DNA of 64,000 nt. Origin: Actinophytocola xinjiangensis (GTDB lineage Bacteria; Actinomycetota; Actinomycetes; Mycobacteriales; Pseudonocardiaceae). Position numbers and translations under genes: made by a program. The stretch covers positions 124,001 through 188,000 of the forward strand of contig NZ_MSIF01000007.1 of NCBI RefSeq assembly GCF_001921215.1, read 5' to 3'. The first letter of the stretch is position 1. Every line of letters begins with the position of its first letter. This document shows, piece after piece, positions 27,548-37,117 of the stretch. The notes under the pieces were generated by a model that did no database searches, was not told the origin of the DNA, and saw nothing but the letters and a program-made list of their open reading frames with translations.

Positions 27548-28702
27548 GTGATAGAAACAGTTGCGGAAAACATCGATCAGGACCGTGGAAACGACTGGCG
27601 GCGCGACCAGGCCGTCACCGCGTGCTGCCTGGCCGCTGCCGCGCTGGGCGATCCTGCTCTAGCCGGCGAGGTCAAAGGCCGGAGGCTGATGAGCTGCCTC
27701 GGCGTGCTCGCGGCCACACACGTCGTCGGTGAGGCCCCCTCGATGGCGCGTTTCCGGGCCGGACTGCGCGAACCGCTGAGAAACCTGCTGCCAGAAGACG
27801 TGCACACCACCGGACTGGCAGACCTGGTGTTGCTCGACGCGGAGGGCCACCTCACCGACGAGGCCGAGGACCTGTGCCGGGAGTTCCGGATCCCCTCTGC
27901 CGCCCTTGACGAGCACTGGCCCTGGGACCGGGTGACCGTCGAACAGAAGGAGCGGCAGGTACACGAACTGCTGCGCCGACTCCCGGCCGCGGAATACACG
28001 AGGTTGCGCGCGTACCTCATCGAGTGGCCGGTCGGAGACCTCCGCACGCTCCGACGGGACTGGGCGACGATGCTGCCGCAGTTCTACGAGCCGGTCATCG
28101 ACTGGCCGGGGCGACAGGTGAACGGCTTCTTCTTCGCCTGTCCGGAATGTGGATGGCCGATGCGCGCGCTCGACACGGGCCGTCTGACCGAGATCCGCTG
28201 CGAGGCGCATTCCCGCCACGGCGTGACGTACTCCTGCGTAACCGATTCCCGCGGTGACACACCCCCTCATCTGCACCGTGTAGGCAGGAAGGCGAAAGCT
28301 GTCGAGGGCCGCCCCGCGACCAAGGAGGCGCTGGCCGTGTCCCGTGTCGTCTGGCGGTACGTGACCTTGCCCGGCCTCATGGAGATCGAACTGCGTGACC
28401 ACGCCGTCAAGTTGGGGGCGGACGTGGAGATGTGGCCGCACCAGGACCGGTACGACCTGCGGATCGCACTCAACGGGCAGGTGTGGCGGTTGGACGCCAA
28501 AGCGTGGGCGTCGCCGATGGCACTCGGTGAAGCGCTGAGTGGCACCACTCCCGCCGCGCCGAGGTTGATCGTCGTCGTACCGGACCACCAGCGATCGAGT
28601 CTGACCTTGTTGCGCACCATGCTCAAGGACTCCGGGTACCAGGTCGACACGATCCGGGGCGTCAAGAAGCAGCTGAACGTGGCAGCGACGGTGACGGCGT
28701 GA
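27548..28702 (+). CDS. pPIWI-RE system gene 1: pPIWI_RE_Y domain plus REase-like nuclease
   Basis: The 384-residue product starts at GTG 27548. The N-terminal half is helical (WRRDQAVTACCLAAAALGD ...) and fits the pPIWI_RE_Y family by context. A Cys-rich knuckle CPECGWPM ... IRCEAH (about 198-225) may bind zinc. The C-terminal part (about 255-375) is restriction-endonuclease-like: YDLRIALNGQVWRLDAKAW supplies the D ... D-x-K catalytic pattern, followed by PRLIVVVPDHQRSS. The stop overlaps the GTG of the helicase gene. Family assignment relies on the three-gene architecture known for pPIWI-RE loci; the individual Y-domain call is less certain than the REase call. Confidence 0.8.
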   Translation: MIETVAENIDQDRGNDWRRDQAVTACCLAAAALGDPALAGEVKGRRLMSCLGVLAATHVVGEAPSMARFRAGLREPLRNLLPEDVHTTGLADLVLLDAEGHLTDEAEDLCREFRIPSAALDEHWPWDRVTVEQKERQVHELLRRLPAAEYTRLRAYLIEWPVGDLRTLRRDWATMLPQFYEPVIDWPGRQVNGFFFACPECGWPMRALDTGRLTEIRCEAHSRHGVTYSCVTDSRGDTPPHLHRVGRKAKAVEGRPATKEALAVSRVVWRYVTLPGLMEIELRDHAVKLGADVEMWPHQDRYDLRIALNGQVWRLDAKAWASPMALGEALSGTTPAAPRLIVVVPDHQRSSLTLLRTMLKDSGYQVDTIRGVKKQLNVAATVTA

Positions 28703-31700
28703 GCGGCACTCCCAGCAAACTCGCGTTCCACATCGCGTGCGCACTGGCCGAGGAGTTCTTCGGGTTCCCCGACCCCGACGGCCGGACTGAGGTGCCACTC
28801 GAGTCAGCGGCGCTGGTGGCCGCCGGGCGGATCGACCTGTGGCGGGACTGGGCCAAGCAGCCAAAGGAGACGCGACGGTTGGTGGGCAGGTTCCTGCGGG
28901 TCCGACCCAACGAGATCGGCTCACACCGCCGGTTCAGGGACATGGCCCAGACACTGCGCTCGGATCCTGACAGCTCCTACGAACTCCCGGCGGACGTCCC
29001 CGACAGCGAGGTCAGGTCAGTCGTGGCTCGACACGGACAGCACCCGCTGGACCTCGCGGCCCGCCTGATGGAGGAAGCCGAGAAGAAGTACCTGGAGGGC
29101 AGGCGGCCACTACCCGGCGCGGGCCCCGGACGCTGGGGTTTCGGTTGGCGGAGGGAGTCCGTCGTGGAGCTTCCTGTGACGGTGAAGGACGCGGTCATTG
29201 ACCCCATCGTGCTCAACACCACCCCCGCGGTAGAGGACGTGACTGTCACCCGCGACGCGTTGGAGGGACTGGTCAAGGAGATCTCCCGCAATACGGGCAA
29301 ACCTCCATGGCGGCTCGGTGTCCTCGCCAAGCTGTTCGACGGGCTGCGGAGCGACGAGGACGTCCCCGTGCGGAAACTCCTTCTCAAGGCGGGCGGTATC
29401 CGCTTGCTCAACGCGCCAACCGGGGTCGGCAAGTCCGTTCTCATCGGCCTCCTCGCGATTCACCTCGCCCGGGCCGGCGTCCCGGTCGGGATCGTCGCCG
29501 GCCGAGTGGACGGGGCCACGAAGACCACCGAGGAGATCAACGAAGATCTGGAGGCACTGGGCGTCGCGCTCCGCTGCGCCACGCTGGTCTCACCGCGTCG
29601 ACTCGCCGAGAAGGCTGCCCAGGCGGCCGACGACGGGCAGTGGAATCGGTTCGACACCTTCGGGTACGGCTGCTCCCTCGCCGCGTCGGTGGTCGACGGG
29701 CCCCAGCCTGTGCCCAAGGACGAGCCCTGCACCATACTGCGATCGCTGGTGGAGCCCGTCGACCACAAGCGCAGGCCTGCCCTGAGACACGCATGCCCAC
29801 ATCTGGGGGTGTGCGACCGACACCGGGGGCTGCGCGCCGGGGCCGCGGCCGACATCGTGGTCACCAACCACCACAACCTCATGCACGGGACCATCCCGGT
29901 GCCGGTACTCATCGACGGCACCGTACTGAACCGCGTGTCGGTGCAGGAGTTCCTGTTGCGCAAGTGCGCCGTGCTGCTGATCGACGAGGTGGACCACATG
30001 CAGAGCGGCATGTTCGACGCCGGGGCCAGACAGCTCATGCTCGCGGCCAGTGGGACGGCGATCGACCTGCCGCTGGTCCATTTGGACGCCGAAAGGATCA
30101 GGCTGCTGCCCGCGGAGGACCGGGACGTCGTGCCACCGCTCACGCGAACCCGGTTCCTGGCCGACCAGTTCCTCAACTACGTACTGGAAGGCGAAATGTG
30201 GTTGAAGGATGCTCGTCCGCAGGCCAATGGCAAGCGCAGGCTCGCCGACGAGAGAGGCGACTCGGGGTGGCACCTCCCAGGTTCTCGCGACGCGCTGGTG
30301 CTCAAGCACTTGTTCGGGATCGACGATGCTCGGGCCGAGCCGGCACCCGAGACGGTGTACGAACAGTTCAACGCGCTCTTCCCGGACAGCCGAGGCGCCC
30401 AGGCCCCACTGCTGCCCGAGTGGCTGCGCGGGATAGCCGACCAACTGACCCTGGCCGTCAGCAACGACTCCGCCCAGGATCAGATCCGAGAGATCCGGCA
30501 CCGGCTCCACGGCCTCGTGGCCGAGCAGGTCGAGCACGAGGACGACCGCCGCGAGGTGGTCAACGTGCTGCTCGTGCGTACCTGGCTGGGTGCCCTGCAC
30601 CAGGCATTGACCAGGCTCACCTACGCGGTCGCCGCACCAGGCGCCGAGATGCCCGCCGCTCGGGTCCTCGCCGAGCAGTTGGGGACAGTGGCTCAGCACC
30701 AGGCGATTCCGTACGGCCCGCTCGGCTACCTGCTGTTTGGATTCCGGGTGGACCGGGTCGACGACCCCCAGCCCGGCGGGACGCTGTCCGTGCAGGCCCT
30801 CGGGGGCGACCCCCACACCACCATCGCCCAGTTGGGTGGCACGGTCGCGCTGGCCGCGGCGGGTGTGGAGAGGGTGGTGCTGGGGCTGTCCGCGACCGTC
30901 TACTTCCCTGGCGCGGCCCGTGAGCACGTCCGCGCGGACATCACCTACTCGATGACCGACGCCGACCGAGGCGCCTTCACCACGCTCGCCGGGGAGGCTC
31001 AGGACGAACATTCGCAGACGACCATCCGCATCGGCGGTCTATCGGAGTCCGGGAAGACGCCGGCCATCCGCGATCTCGGCGCACGGCTGTGGGACCAGCA
31101 TCTCGACGCTCACCTGTGCTATCTCGCGGCCAACGACAAAGATCGCGAGCTCTGCATGCTGGTCGGCAACTCCTACCGTCACGCCGCCCTGCTCGCCGCC
31201 GGGATCGTGAGCCGGTGCGCCGACCCGGGCTGGGTGGCCGTTGTCGTCCCCCGCTCCGGCCCGCCACCGTTGACCGTGCTGCCGGAGAAAGTCGTCACCC
31301 TGACCATTGACGAGCTCGAGTCATTGCCACGCAAGCACAAGAACGTCAAGGTCTGTATCGCTCCGCTGAGCCTGGTCGCACGTGGACTGAACATCCTCGT
31401 GCCCGACGATCAGCGTTCCGCGCTGGCCTCGGTGTGGGTTTGTGTGCGTCCGCCGACCGGTATCACCGAGTCCGCCGAACTGTTCGCCAGCGTCAACGCG
31501 TACGCGCTCGGTTCGGACGAGGCGTCCGTCGACCCGGTGGGGATGTGGACCATGCAGCGCACGCGCGCATTCCGCCGGCTGTTCCACATCCTCACCAGCG
31601 ATCCACGGTTCAGCAGGCTCAGCAGGGAGCTCAAAGCCGAGGCTGTCGCCGGGATGCTCGTCGACATGATCCAGCTCGCGGGCCGGGCCCGTCGCGGCGG

Positions 31701-31887
31701 CACTTCGGTCGAGTTGTACCTGGTGGACGGGGCTTTCCACGATCCGAAGCACGGCACCGACATCCCTGGCCTGCTGCGCTACTACATCGCGAGCCTCTCG
31801 CCTTCCCAGCGACGCGGTCTGGAGCGCGTCTACGGAACGACCCTCACGTCCTGGTTGGACTTCGCCGGCATCGACAAGGAGATCTGA
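28699..31887 (+). CDS. pPIWI-RE system gene 2: DinG/XPD-like FeS helicase
   Basis: The 1062-residue product has an N-terminal helical part (residues 1-100, pPIWI_RE_Z-like by position) and then an SF2 helicase. Walker A is APTGVGKS (about 240), followed by four cysteines (about 324, 343, 366 and 372; FGYGC, DEPC, RHAC, LGVC) placed like the FeS cluster of XPD/DinG enzymes. Next come VVTNHHNLMHG, motif II LLIDEVDHMQ (about 428), LGLSATVYFPGA and motif VI QLAGRARRGG (about 990). DinG-type helicases unwind DNA with 5'-3' polarity. GTG 28699 overlaps the previous stop and its own stop TGA shares a base with the next ATG, so all three genes are coupled. Confidence 0.88.
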   Translation: MSGTPSKLAFHIACALAEEFFGFPDPDGRTEVPLESAALVAAGRIDLWRDWAKQPKETRRLVGRFLRVRPNEIGSHRRFRDMAQTLRSDPDSSYELPADVPDSEVRSVVARHGQHPLDLAARLMEEAEKKYLEGRRPLPGAGPGRWGFGWRRESVVELPVTVKDAVIDPIVLNTTPAVEDVTVTRDALEGLVKEISRNTGKPPWRLGVLAKLFDGLRSDEDVPVRKLLLKAGGIRLLNAPTGVGKSVLIGLLAIHLARAGVPVGIVAGRVDGATKTTEEINEDLEALGVALRCATLVSPRRLAEKAAQAADDGQWNRFDTFGYGCSLAASVVDGPQPVPKDEPCTILRSLVEPVDHKRRPALRHACPHLGVCDRHRGLRAGAAADIVVTNHHNLMHGTIPVPVLIDGTVLNRVSVQEFLLRKCAVLLIDEVDHMQSGMFDAGARQLMLAASGTAIDLPLVHLDAERIRLLPAEDRDVVPPLTRTRFLADQFLNYVLEGEMWLKDARPQANGKRRLADERGDSGWHLPGSRDALVLKHLFGIDDARAEPAPETVYEQFNALFPDSRGAQAPLLPEWLRGIADQLTLAVSNDSAQDQIREIRHRLHGLVAEQVEHEDDRREVVNVLLVRTWLGALHQALTRLTYAVAAPGAEMPAARVLAEQLGTVAQHQAIPYGPLGYLLFGFRVDRVDDPQPGGTLSVQALGGDPHTTIAQLGGTVALAAAGVERVVLGLSATVYFPGAAREHVRADITYSMTDADRGAFTTLAGEAQDEHSQTTIRIGGLSESGKTPAIRDLGARLWDQHLDAHLCYLAANDKDRELCMLVGNSYRHAALLAAGIVSRCADPGWVAVVVPRSGPPPLTVLPEKVVTLTIDELESLPRKHKNVKVCIAPLSLVARGLNILVPDDQRSALASVWVCVRPPTGITESAELFASVNAYALGSDEASVDPVGMWTMQRTRAFRRLFHILTSDPRFSRLSRELKAEAVAGMLVDMIQLAGRARRGGTSVELYLVDGAFHDPKHGTDIPGLLRYYIASLSPSQRRGLERVYGTTLTSWLDFAGIDKEI

Positions 31888-34439
31888 TGACTACCGCCAA
31901 CAAGGAACTGGCGCTGCTAGCGTACCCGCTGACCAGCGTGCTGCACGGCTCCGCCCACCTCCACTGGCTGCCCGACGGAACCGGGCGCGCGTGGGAGCGG
32001 ATGCGGAGCCGTTTCCGGGAACGGGTACACCACAACGTGAATCTTCCGTACTCGGGCCTGGCCACCGCGTTGCGCGCCTACAGCGGCGCCAGCGTGAACC
32101 TGTTCCCCACCAGCAGGAGTCTGGCACCGAAGTTGCTGATTTCCAGTAGACGTCTGGATCCCCGTGACCTCCATGACGCCGTCGTACTCTGGGAACAAGC
32201 GTTGGACGGCGTGCGGGACAGCGACATCGACTTCGGGTACTCCAGTGACCTGGCCGATCTCGTCGTCGACAGCGTGGTCGAGGAAGTGGCGTTGGCTGAC
32301 CGGATACGTTTCCACGGCGACCAGCCGGACGCGCCGAACTGGGTGTACGACGCCGCGACCTGGGAAGCGGCCCGCCTGCTGTCGAAAGCGGTCTGGCGAG
32401 TCGACGGCAGAGACGTGCGCCTTCGAGCCGACACCGATGGGAACCTTCTGGTGTGGGAGCGTGACACCCTGTGGTCATCGCCGTGGAAGGACGGCGTCGT
32501 CAACTACGCGGCGCTCCGGATCCGGCTGCAGATGAAGACGATGCCGGGCGTGCGGACACCGATTCTCGTGCTCGACCCCGGTGTGTCCCGGTTGAGTTGG
32601 GAACTGCGGGGCGCACGCAGTGCCTGGCTGGCCCCACGACACGAAGACGACCCGTTGCTCTGCCTCGCGGTCGAGCGCGGGCAGAACAGTATCGAGAAGA
32701 CGAGCATGACCGCGTTGTCGGTCGCGCACCGGCTTCGCGGAGAGCGCCTTCTCGGTCAAGGAGAACTCGCCCTGTCAGGGCCACCCGATCGGTTGCGGGC
32801 GCTGGTGCGCAAGTCCATGCGGTTTCCCATCGGCCGCGGAGTGGGCATGTACACCGTGCGCGAGCTGGCCCACCATGCCGCCGGTGTGCTCGGGGAGTCG
32901 AATGTGAGCGCCAGCAGGGTAAGTCACCTGTTCTCGAGGCAAGCGCACCGGAAGGTCGACAAAGGCCGTGACGTCGACCTGCTCGATGAGGGCGGTCTCC
33001 CTTCGGTCATCAAGGCGTCCGGCGCGGAGCGACTGCGTCTGCTCGTCCTCTACAGCACCCAAGGCACCCGCACGCGGGTGCAGCGGTTGCTCGCCTACCA
33101 CTTCTCCCGTGGCGACCTCGCCGACGGTATCCCCGAGGACACCCTTGTCGGGGTGCACTCCCACGTGGAGGTCGTGTTCCACCACGCCTCAGAGTTCCTT
33201 GCCCACGGGGACCGCCAGACGCGAGGAGGGATGCCCGATCTGGTGATGCACGAGGCGCCGGACGGCACGCGGGTGCTGGCCCTGTGCGAGACCGAGTACG
33301 ACGGCAAGAAGCGAGATGACGACGCGAAGCCGGACGTCAGCCGCATGCTCGCCGGGCATGGTGTCCTTGCCCAGTTCCTGGTGACAGCGCCACAGGTGGA
33401 GGACCCGGCCAAGGACCACGCGGGCCACAGCGCCCTGGCCGACCTCTTCCGGTTGGCGGGCCTCGTCCATCCCAGGCTGACGGAGGCGCTCTCGTTCAAG
33501 CGACCCGATGTCGACAAGGCGATCACGTATGTCGGTTTGCACGTGCGCGCCCAACGCGGGGAGATGTGGCGAAGCGGTACGCCGAAACTGAGCTGGGCAC
33601 TGGTCGCCATGATCCCCGATGGCAACCACTGGCGGACTCTCGCGTACCAGGCCGACGAGCAGTCGAAGACCGGCCTCGAGACCGGCTGGCACGACTACTC
33701 CACCGTGAACGCCGCGTTCCGCGCGACCCGGTTGTCCGAGGGGAAGCGTCAGGACACGGCCCTGGTCGAGGCCATCGACACCGCGCTTGGCGCCCTGCGT
33801 TCGCATCTCGCCCCAGGCATGGGCTACGTGCTGATGGCGTCCGGGGACAGTTCCAGATCACTGTGGCCATTGTTGGCCAACAAGAACCTCGACCGCGAAC
33901 CGGACGCGGCGGGCCGGGTCGACGGCCGTCCGGCTCTGCCCGGCTGGACTCTCGAACCGTGCCACCGCCCTCTCGCGGTGGTCCGGGTAACGTCGGGAAC
34001 CCGCGACCTACCCCGCCCGGTCGAGGTGCGCGACGTGGCCGGACACACAACAACCAGCACGACCAGCGCCCTGTTCCGGCTCAACGGATCCACGAGCACC
34101 TGGATCCTGTCCAACATCCCCCGCCAGTGGAGCGGGGAGAAACGGACCAGGCGCCTGGGTGCTCAGCACAGCCGATGGTCGGCGGACACGCAGACCGGCC
34201 GACACACCTGGTATGCGCACACCACCACCGAGATCCTGGTTATCGGCGCGGAGACCGACCCGGAACGGCATGCTGTCGCCGCGGCCCGACTGTGCCACCA
34301 CGCAGTCTCCTGGGACGGGAGGACCAGATATCCCGCTCCTGTGCATCTGGCTGCCCTGATGGACCGCGATCACCCCCAGTACCGCCGTACGGTCGACTGG
34401 GACGACGAGACCGACTACGAGGAAAGCGAACGCCAGTGA
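31887..34439 (+). CDS. pPIWI-RE protein (PIWI/Argonaute-related nuclease family)
   Basis: The 850-residue product from ATG 31887 begins MTTANKELALLAYPLTSVLHG. Its order fits pPIWI_RE_X (about 1-370), a MID-like part (about 400-520) and an RNase H-like PIWI domain (about 550-840). The family-defining Arg and Glu are plausibly Arg699 in PLAVVRVTSGTRDLPRP and Glu782 in TTTEILVIGA. Acidic residues in VLALCETEYDGKKRDDDAKPDVSR and SWALVAMIPDGNHW fit PIWI strands. The protein should bind a nucleic-acid guide or hybrid and work with the helicase and REase-like nuclease. An in-frame extension to 31434 lies wholly inside the helicase gene and was rejected. Confidence 0.85.
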   Translation: MTTANKELALLAYPLTSVLHGSAHLHWLPDGTGRAWERMRSRFRERVHHNVNLPYSGLATALRAYSGASVNLFPTSRSLAPKLLISSRRLDPRDLHDAVVLWEQALDGVRDSDIDFGYSSDLADLVVDSVVEEVALADRIRFHGDQPDAPNWVYDAATWEAARLLSKAVWRVDGRDVRLRADTDGNLLVWERDTLWSSPWKDGVVNYAALRIRLQMKTMPGVRTPILVLDPGVSRLSWELRGARSAWLAPRHEDDPLLCLAVERGQNSIEKTSMTALSVAHRLRGERLLGQGELALSGPPDRLRALVRKSMRFPIGRGVGMYTVRELAHHAAGVLGESNVSASRVSHLFSRQAHRKVDKGRDVDLLDEGGLPSVIKASGAERLRLLVLYSTQGTRTRVQRLLAYHFSRGDLADGIPEDTLVGVHSHVEVVFHHASEFLAHGDRQTRGGMPDLVMHEAPDGTRVLALCETEYDGKKRDDDAKPDVSRMLAGHGVLAQFLVTAPQVEDPAKDHAGHSALADLFRLAGLVHPRLTEALSFKRPDVDKAITYVGLHVRAQRGEMWRSGTPKLSWALVAMIPDGNHWRTLAYQADEQSKTGLETGWHDYSTVNAAFRATRLSEGKRQDTALVEAIDTALGALRSHLAPGMGYVLMASGDSSRSLWPLLANKNLDREPDAAGRVDGRPALPGWTLEPCHRPLAVVRVTSGTRDLPRPVEVRDVAGHTTTSTTSALFRLNGSTSTWILSNIPRQWSGEKRTRRLGAQHSRWSADTQTGRHTWYAHTTTEILVIGAETDPERHAVAAARLCHHAVSWDGRTRYPAPVHLAALMDRDHPQYRRTVDWDDETDYEESERQ

Positions 34440-34586
34440 CACCACGGTCGAGGAAGGACCGACTATCCTGTTCCCGTTCTTGGCGGTCGAGTGCCGGGCT
34501 GGGCTCTGATCGTTCAGCTGGACGGGCTCGAGACGGTTCGCCTCGCCCTCCGGATTCACCACGACGATGCGGGTTTCGCCGCGACG

Positions 34587-36764
34587 TCAGAATTCTTCGG
34601 ACCGGATCACGGCCTCGCCGAGCGTCAGAGGGTTTAGGTCCACCTGGTGTTCGTCAGCTTCGGACCACCACCGTTCCGCCGTCCGACGGTCGCCTCGGCG
34701 CGCGGCGATGTTGCCGAGACCGGTGCATGCCCTGGCGTGTTCGTAGTCACTCTCTTCAGCGAGCCCGGCGATTTCGGCGGCTCGCTGGTAGAAGTCGGCC
34801 GCGTTGTTCAGCCGTCCGGCGCGGAAGTGGATCCACGCGACGCAGTTGACGGACATGAGGACATCCAACGGCAGCTGCGCCAGCGAACGTGCCTGCTCGG
34901 CGTGAACGAGTGCCTCGTCGAACCTGTCCAGCGCGGTCAAGGCGATGGCAATGCCGCGTAACGCGATGACCACGTTGCGGATACGCTCGTCGCGGCGGTA
35001 GACGGCCAGCGCGGTGGTCAGATCCCGCACCGCCGACTCCGGGTCTCCCTGGTACAGCACCGCCCAGGCCCGGCTCGACAACGCGTCGATGCGGCCGCGC
35101 TCGTCGCCCGCCAGAGCGAAGCGTGCCTGTGCCTGCTCGTGGTAGGCGGCAGCACCTGCCACGTCGCTCAGCTCGAGATGAGCCATACCGAGGTTGTTGA
35201 GGATCATGCCCGTGGCCTTGAGGTCACCGCTCGTCTCCGCGGCGGCGAGCGCCGCTCGGTGGGTCCGGACCCACGCGTCGAAATGCTTGTCCCGGTAGAA
35301 GAAGGCACGCATGACGTATGCGAGCTGCCAGCAGGCCCGATGCAGCCTTCGCGAGGCCGCGACCTCGACGATCTCCACCACGACCGGCCACTCGGCACGC
35401 AGCCAGGCCAGGGCGGCCTGAGGTCCGTCGAAGGGACGCTCGCCGGACGTACCGGTACCGGCCGGCCGGTACCGGTACGGTTCGATCAGTTCGTCAGCGG
35501 CTGTCACGCGCGCCAGCACATGCTCCACGAGCCGTTCCGCCGCCGCGTCCTGATCATCGCTGTCGATGTCGGACAGTGCGTGCCTTGCGGAGAACGCGCG
35601 CACGAGGTCATGCAGCTCCACGTGGCCATCGGGGTCCCTGTTCAGGAGGTTGGCGTCGTGGAGGCGATCGACCCTTCGGTCCGCCTCCGCACGTCCCACA
35701 CCTGCGAGCGCGTGGACCGACGCGATCTCCGCCCGGTTGCCTGGGTGCAGCGCCAGCAGACCGAACATCCGGCGTTCCGGCTCCGGCATGGTGCGGTAGG
35801 ACAGCGCGAACGCCGCGGCCACGCTCTGCGCGCCGTCCTCGAGGGCGAGAAGCCGGCCCGCCTCGTCCGACAGCCGGTCGCGGAAGTCCGTCGCACTCCA
35901 GCCGCCGTGGACGAACCGCGCGGCCGCGATCCGCACCGCGAGCGGCAGCCTGCCGCACTGGTTCACTATCGCCCGCACCACGTCCTCGTCCCGGGGAGTG
36001 TGCTCGGCGGCCACCGCGCCGAACAGACACACTGCGTCCGGTTCGTCGAGCAGCCCTACCAGAAGGTGCCATGCCTCGTCGAGTGTTGGCAGCCGCCTGC
36101 GGCTGGTGACGATCGTCCGGCACCCCTCGGCGTCCGGGATCAGCCGGTCGAGCTGGCGGACATCACGTACGTTGTCGAGGACGAAGAGTGTCCGGGTGTC
36201 GCGGAGGCAGTCCTGCAGCAGGTTCGCCCGGCCGTCGACATCCGGTGGGATCCGGTCGCCAGGTACCTCCATGAGGACGAGCATCCGGTACATCACCTCG
36301 GACGAGGTGAGCGCGGTGGTCTCCGGCGTGTGCCCGTGGAGGTCGAAGAACAGGCAACCGTCAGGGAAGTACTCCGCGACCTCGTGGGCGACGCGTACCG
36401 CAAGACCGGTCTTTCCCACTCCGGCCATGCCGTGCAGCACCAGGACCGGGCTGGTGGTGCCGAGAAGTTTGCTGGAAAGCAGGCGCAGCTCGTCCTGCCT
36501 GCCGACGAACTTGCCCGTCCCCTTCGGCAGCCCGACGAGCGGCCGGGAGCTGCGGGGGGTCGACGCGTCAGCGAGCGCGACCAGTTCACCCTTGGCCTCG
36601 AAAAAAGTGTCGCATGTCTCCGCAAGTTTCCGGTTGACGCGGACCTTCCCGTTTTCCACCTTGCTCAGGTACCCCTTGGTGAAATGAATGGCCTTCTCCA
36701 TTGCCGTGAGCGACATACCTCTGGACAAACGGAGGCGCTTCAGCTCGGCACCGAACTCGTTCAT
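34587..36764 (-). CDS. XRE HTH, NB-ARC, TPR regulator (STAND family)
   Basis: The 725-residue product has an N-terminal XRE helix-turn-helix (ELKRLRLSRGMSLTAMEKAIHFTKGYLSKVENGKVRVN). A STAND NTPase follows: FVGRQDEL, Walker A HGMAGVGKTGLA at about 115, Walker B TLFVLDNV, sensor TIVTSRRRL and the GLPLA-like RLPLAVRIAAA. Next come a winged-helix part and a C-terminal TPR array (about 470-700; LNNLGMAHLELSDVAGAAAYHEQA, ALDRFDEALVHAEQARSL). Such proteins oligomerise on ligand binding and here could control transcription. A hairpin and a 16-codon micro-ORF precede it on the same strand. It is convergent with the pPIWI gene (147 bases apart). Confidence 0.9.
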   Translation of the reverse strand: MNEFGAELKRLRLSRGMSLTAMEKAIHFTKGYLSKVENGKVRVNRKLAETCDTFFEAKGELVALADASTPRSSRPLVGLPKGTGKFVGRQDELRLLSSKLLGTTSPVLVLHGMAGVGKTGLAVRVAHEVAEYFPDGCLFFDLHGHTPETTALTSSEVMYRMLVLMEVPGDRIPPDVDGRANLLQDCLRDTRTLFVLDNVRDVRQLDRLIPDAEGCRTIVTSRRRLPTLDEAWHLLVGLLDEPDAVCLFGAVAAEHTPRDEDVVRAIVNQCGRLPLAVRIAAARFVHGGWSATDFRDRLSDEAGRLLALEDGAQSVAAAFALSYRTMPEPERRMFGLLALHPGNRAEIASVHALAGVGRAEADRRVDRLHDANLLNRDPDGHVELHDLVRAFSARHALSDIDSDDQDAAAERLVEHVLARVTAADELIEPYRYRPAGTGTSGERPFDGPQAALAWLRAEWPVVVEIVEVAASRRLHRACWQLAYVMRAFFYRDKHFDAWVRTHRAALAAAETSGDLKATGMILNNLGMAHLELSDVAGAAAYHEQAQARFALAGDERGRIDALSSRAWAVLYQGDPESAVRDLTTALAVYRRDERIRNVVIALRGIAIALTALDRFDEALVHAEQARSLAQLPLDVLMSVNCVAWIHFRAGRLNNAADFYQRAAEIAGLAEESDYEHARACTGLGNIAARRGDRRTAERWWSEADEHQVDLNPLTLGEAVIRSEEF

Positions 36765-36792
36765 GTCGTGACGTGTCCCGTCTCAGCGGAAT

Positions 36793-36827
36793 TGTTCCGG
36801 TCGGCGGGGTCGCCGCCGACCGGAACA
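36793..36827 (-). terminator. strong 15-bp hairpin upstream of the NB-ARC gene
   Basis: TGTTCCGGTCGGCGG (36793-36807) is matched without error by CCGCCGACCGGAACA (36813-36827) around a five-base loop. On the leftward strand it begins six bases after the stop of the micro-ORF at 36833 and ends 29 bases before the NB-ARC gene start. It could terminate the micro-ORF transcript, act as an attenuator for the NB-ARC gene, or hide that gene's ribosome site. Confidence 0.8.
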
Positions 36828-36832
36828 GCGGA

Positions 36833-36883
36833 TCAGCCGATCAGCATACCCAGGATACCGAGCAGGATGAGGTGTGTGTGCAC
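36833..36883 (-). CDS. hydrophobic 16-residue micro-ORF
   Basis: GTG 36883 opens a 16-codon frame, MHTHLILLGILGMLIG, ending in TGA at 36833. GAGAGGG lies about six bases before the GTG, a better site than several larger genes here have. The peptide is almost wholly hydrophobic after the two histidines. Its stop is followed directly by the hairpin at 36793-36827, then by the XRE-NB-ARC-TPR gene. It may be a leader peptide, a signal sensed by the TPR domain, or a membrane-active small toxin. Its expression is unproven and so short a frame can arise by chance; the site, stop and hairpin spacing together make it credible. Confidence 0.5.
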   Translation of the reverse strand: MHTHLILLGILGMLIG

Positions 36884-37117
36884 TTTCGGCCCTCTCTTTC
36901 AGGAATCAACGCCTGGCACATATCGATGCTCCACGTGGACCGGCACCACCGGAATAGGTTTCCTGTTGACCAAAGAACACAACACGGAAAACACTCGCCG
37001 ACCAGGACTGTTTCCTTCGACAGGAAACCCCCGGAACAGCGTGTCTGCACTTCCCTGGAACCTCTCGGCTGCGTAGACTCCGACTTCGACGTCAGAGTCG
37101 AAGGGGAGGCGCCGGAC

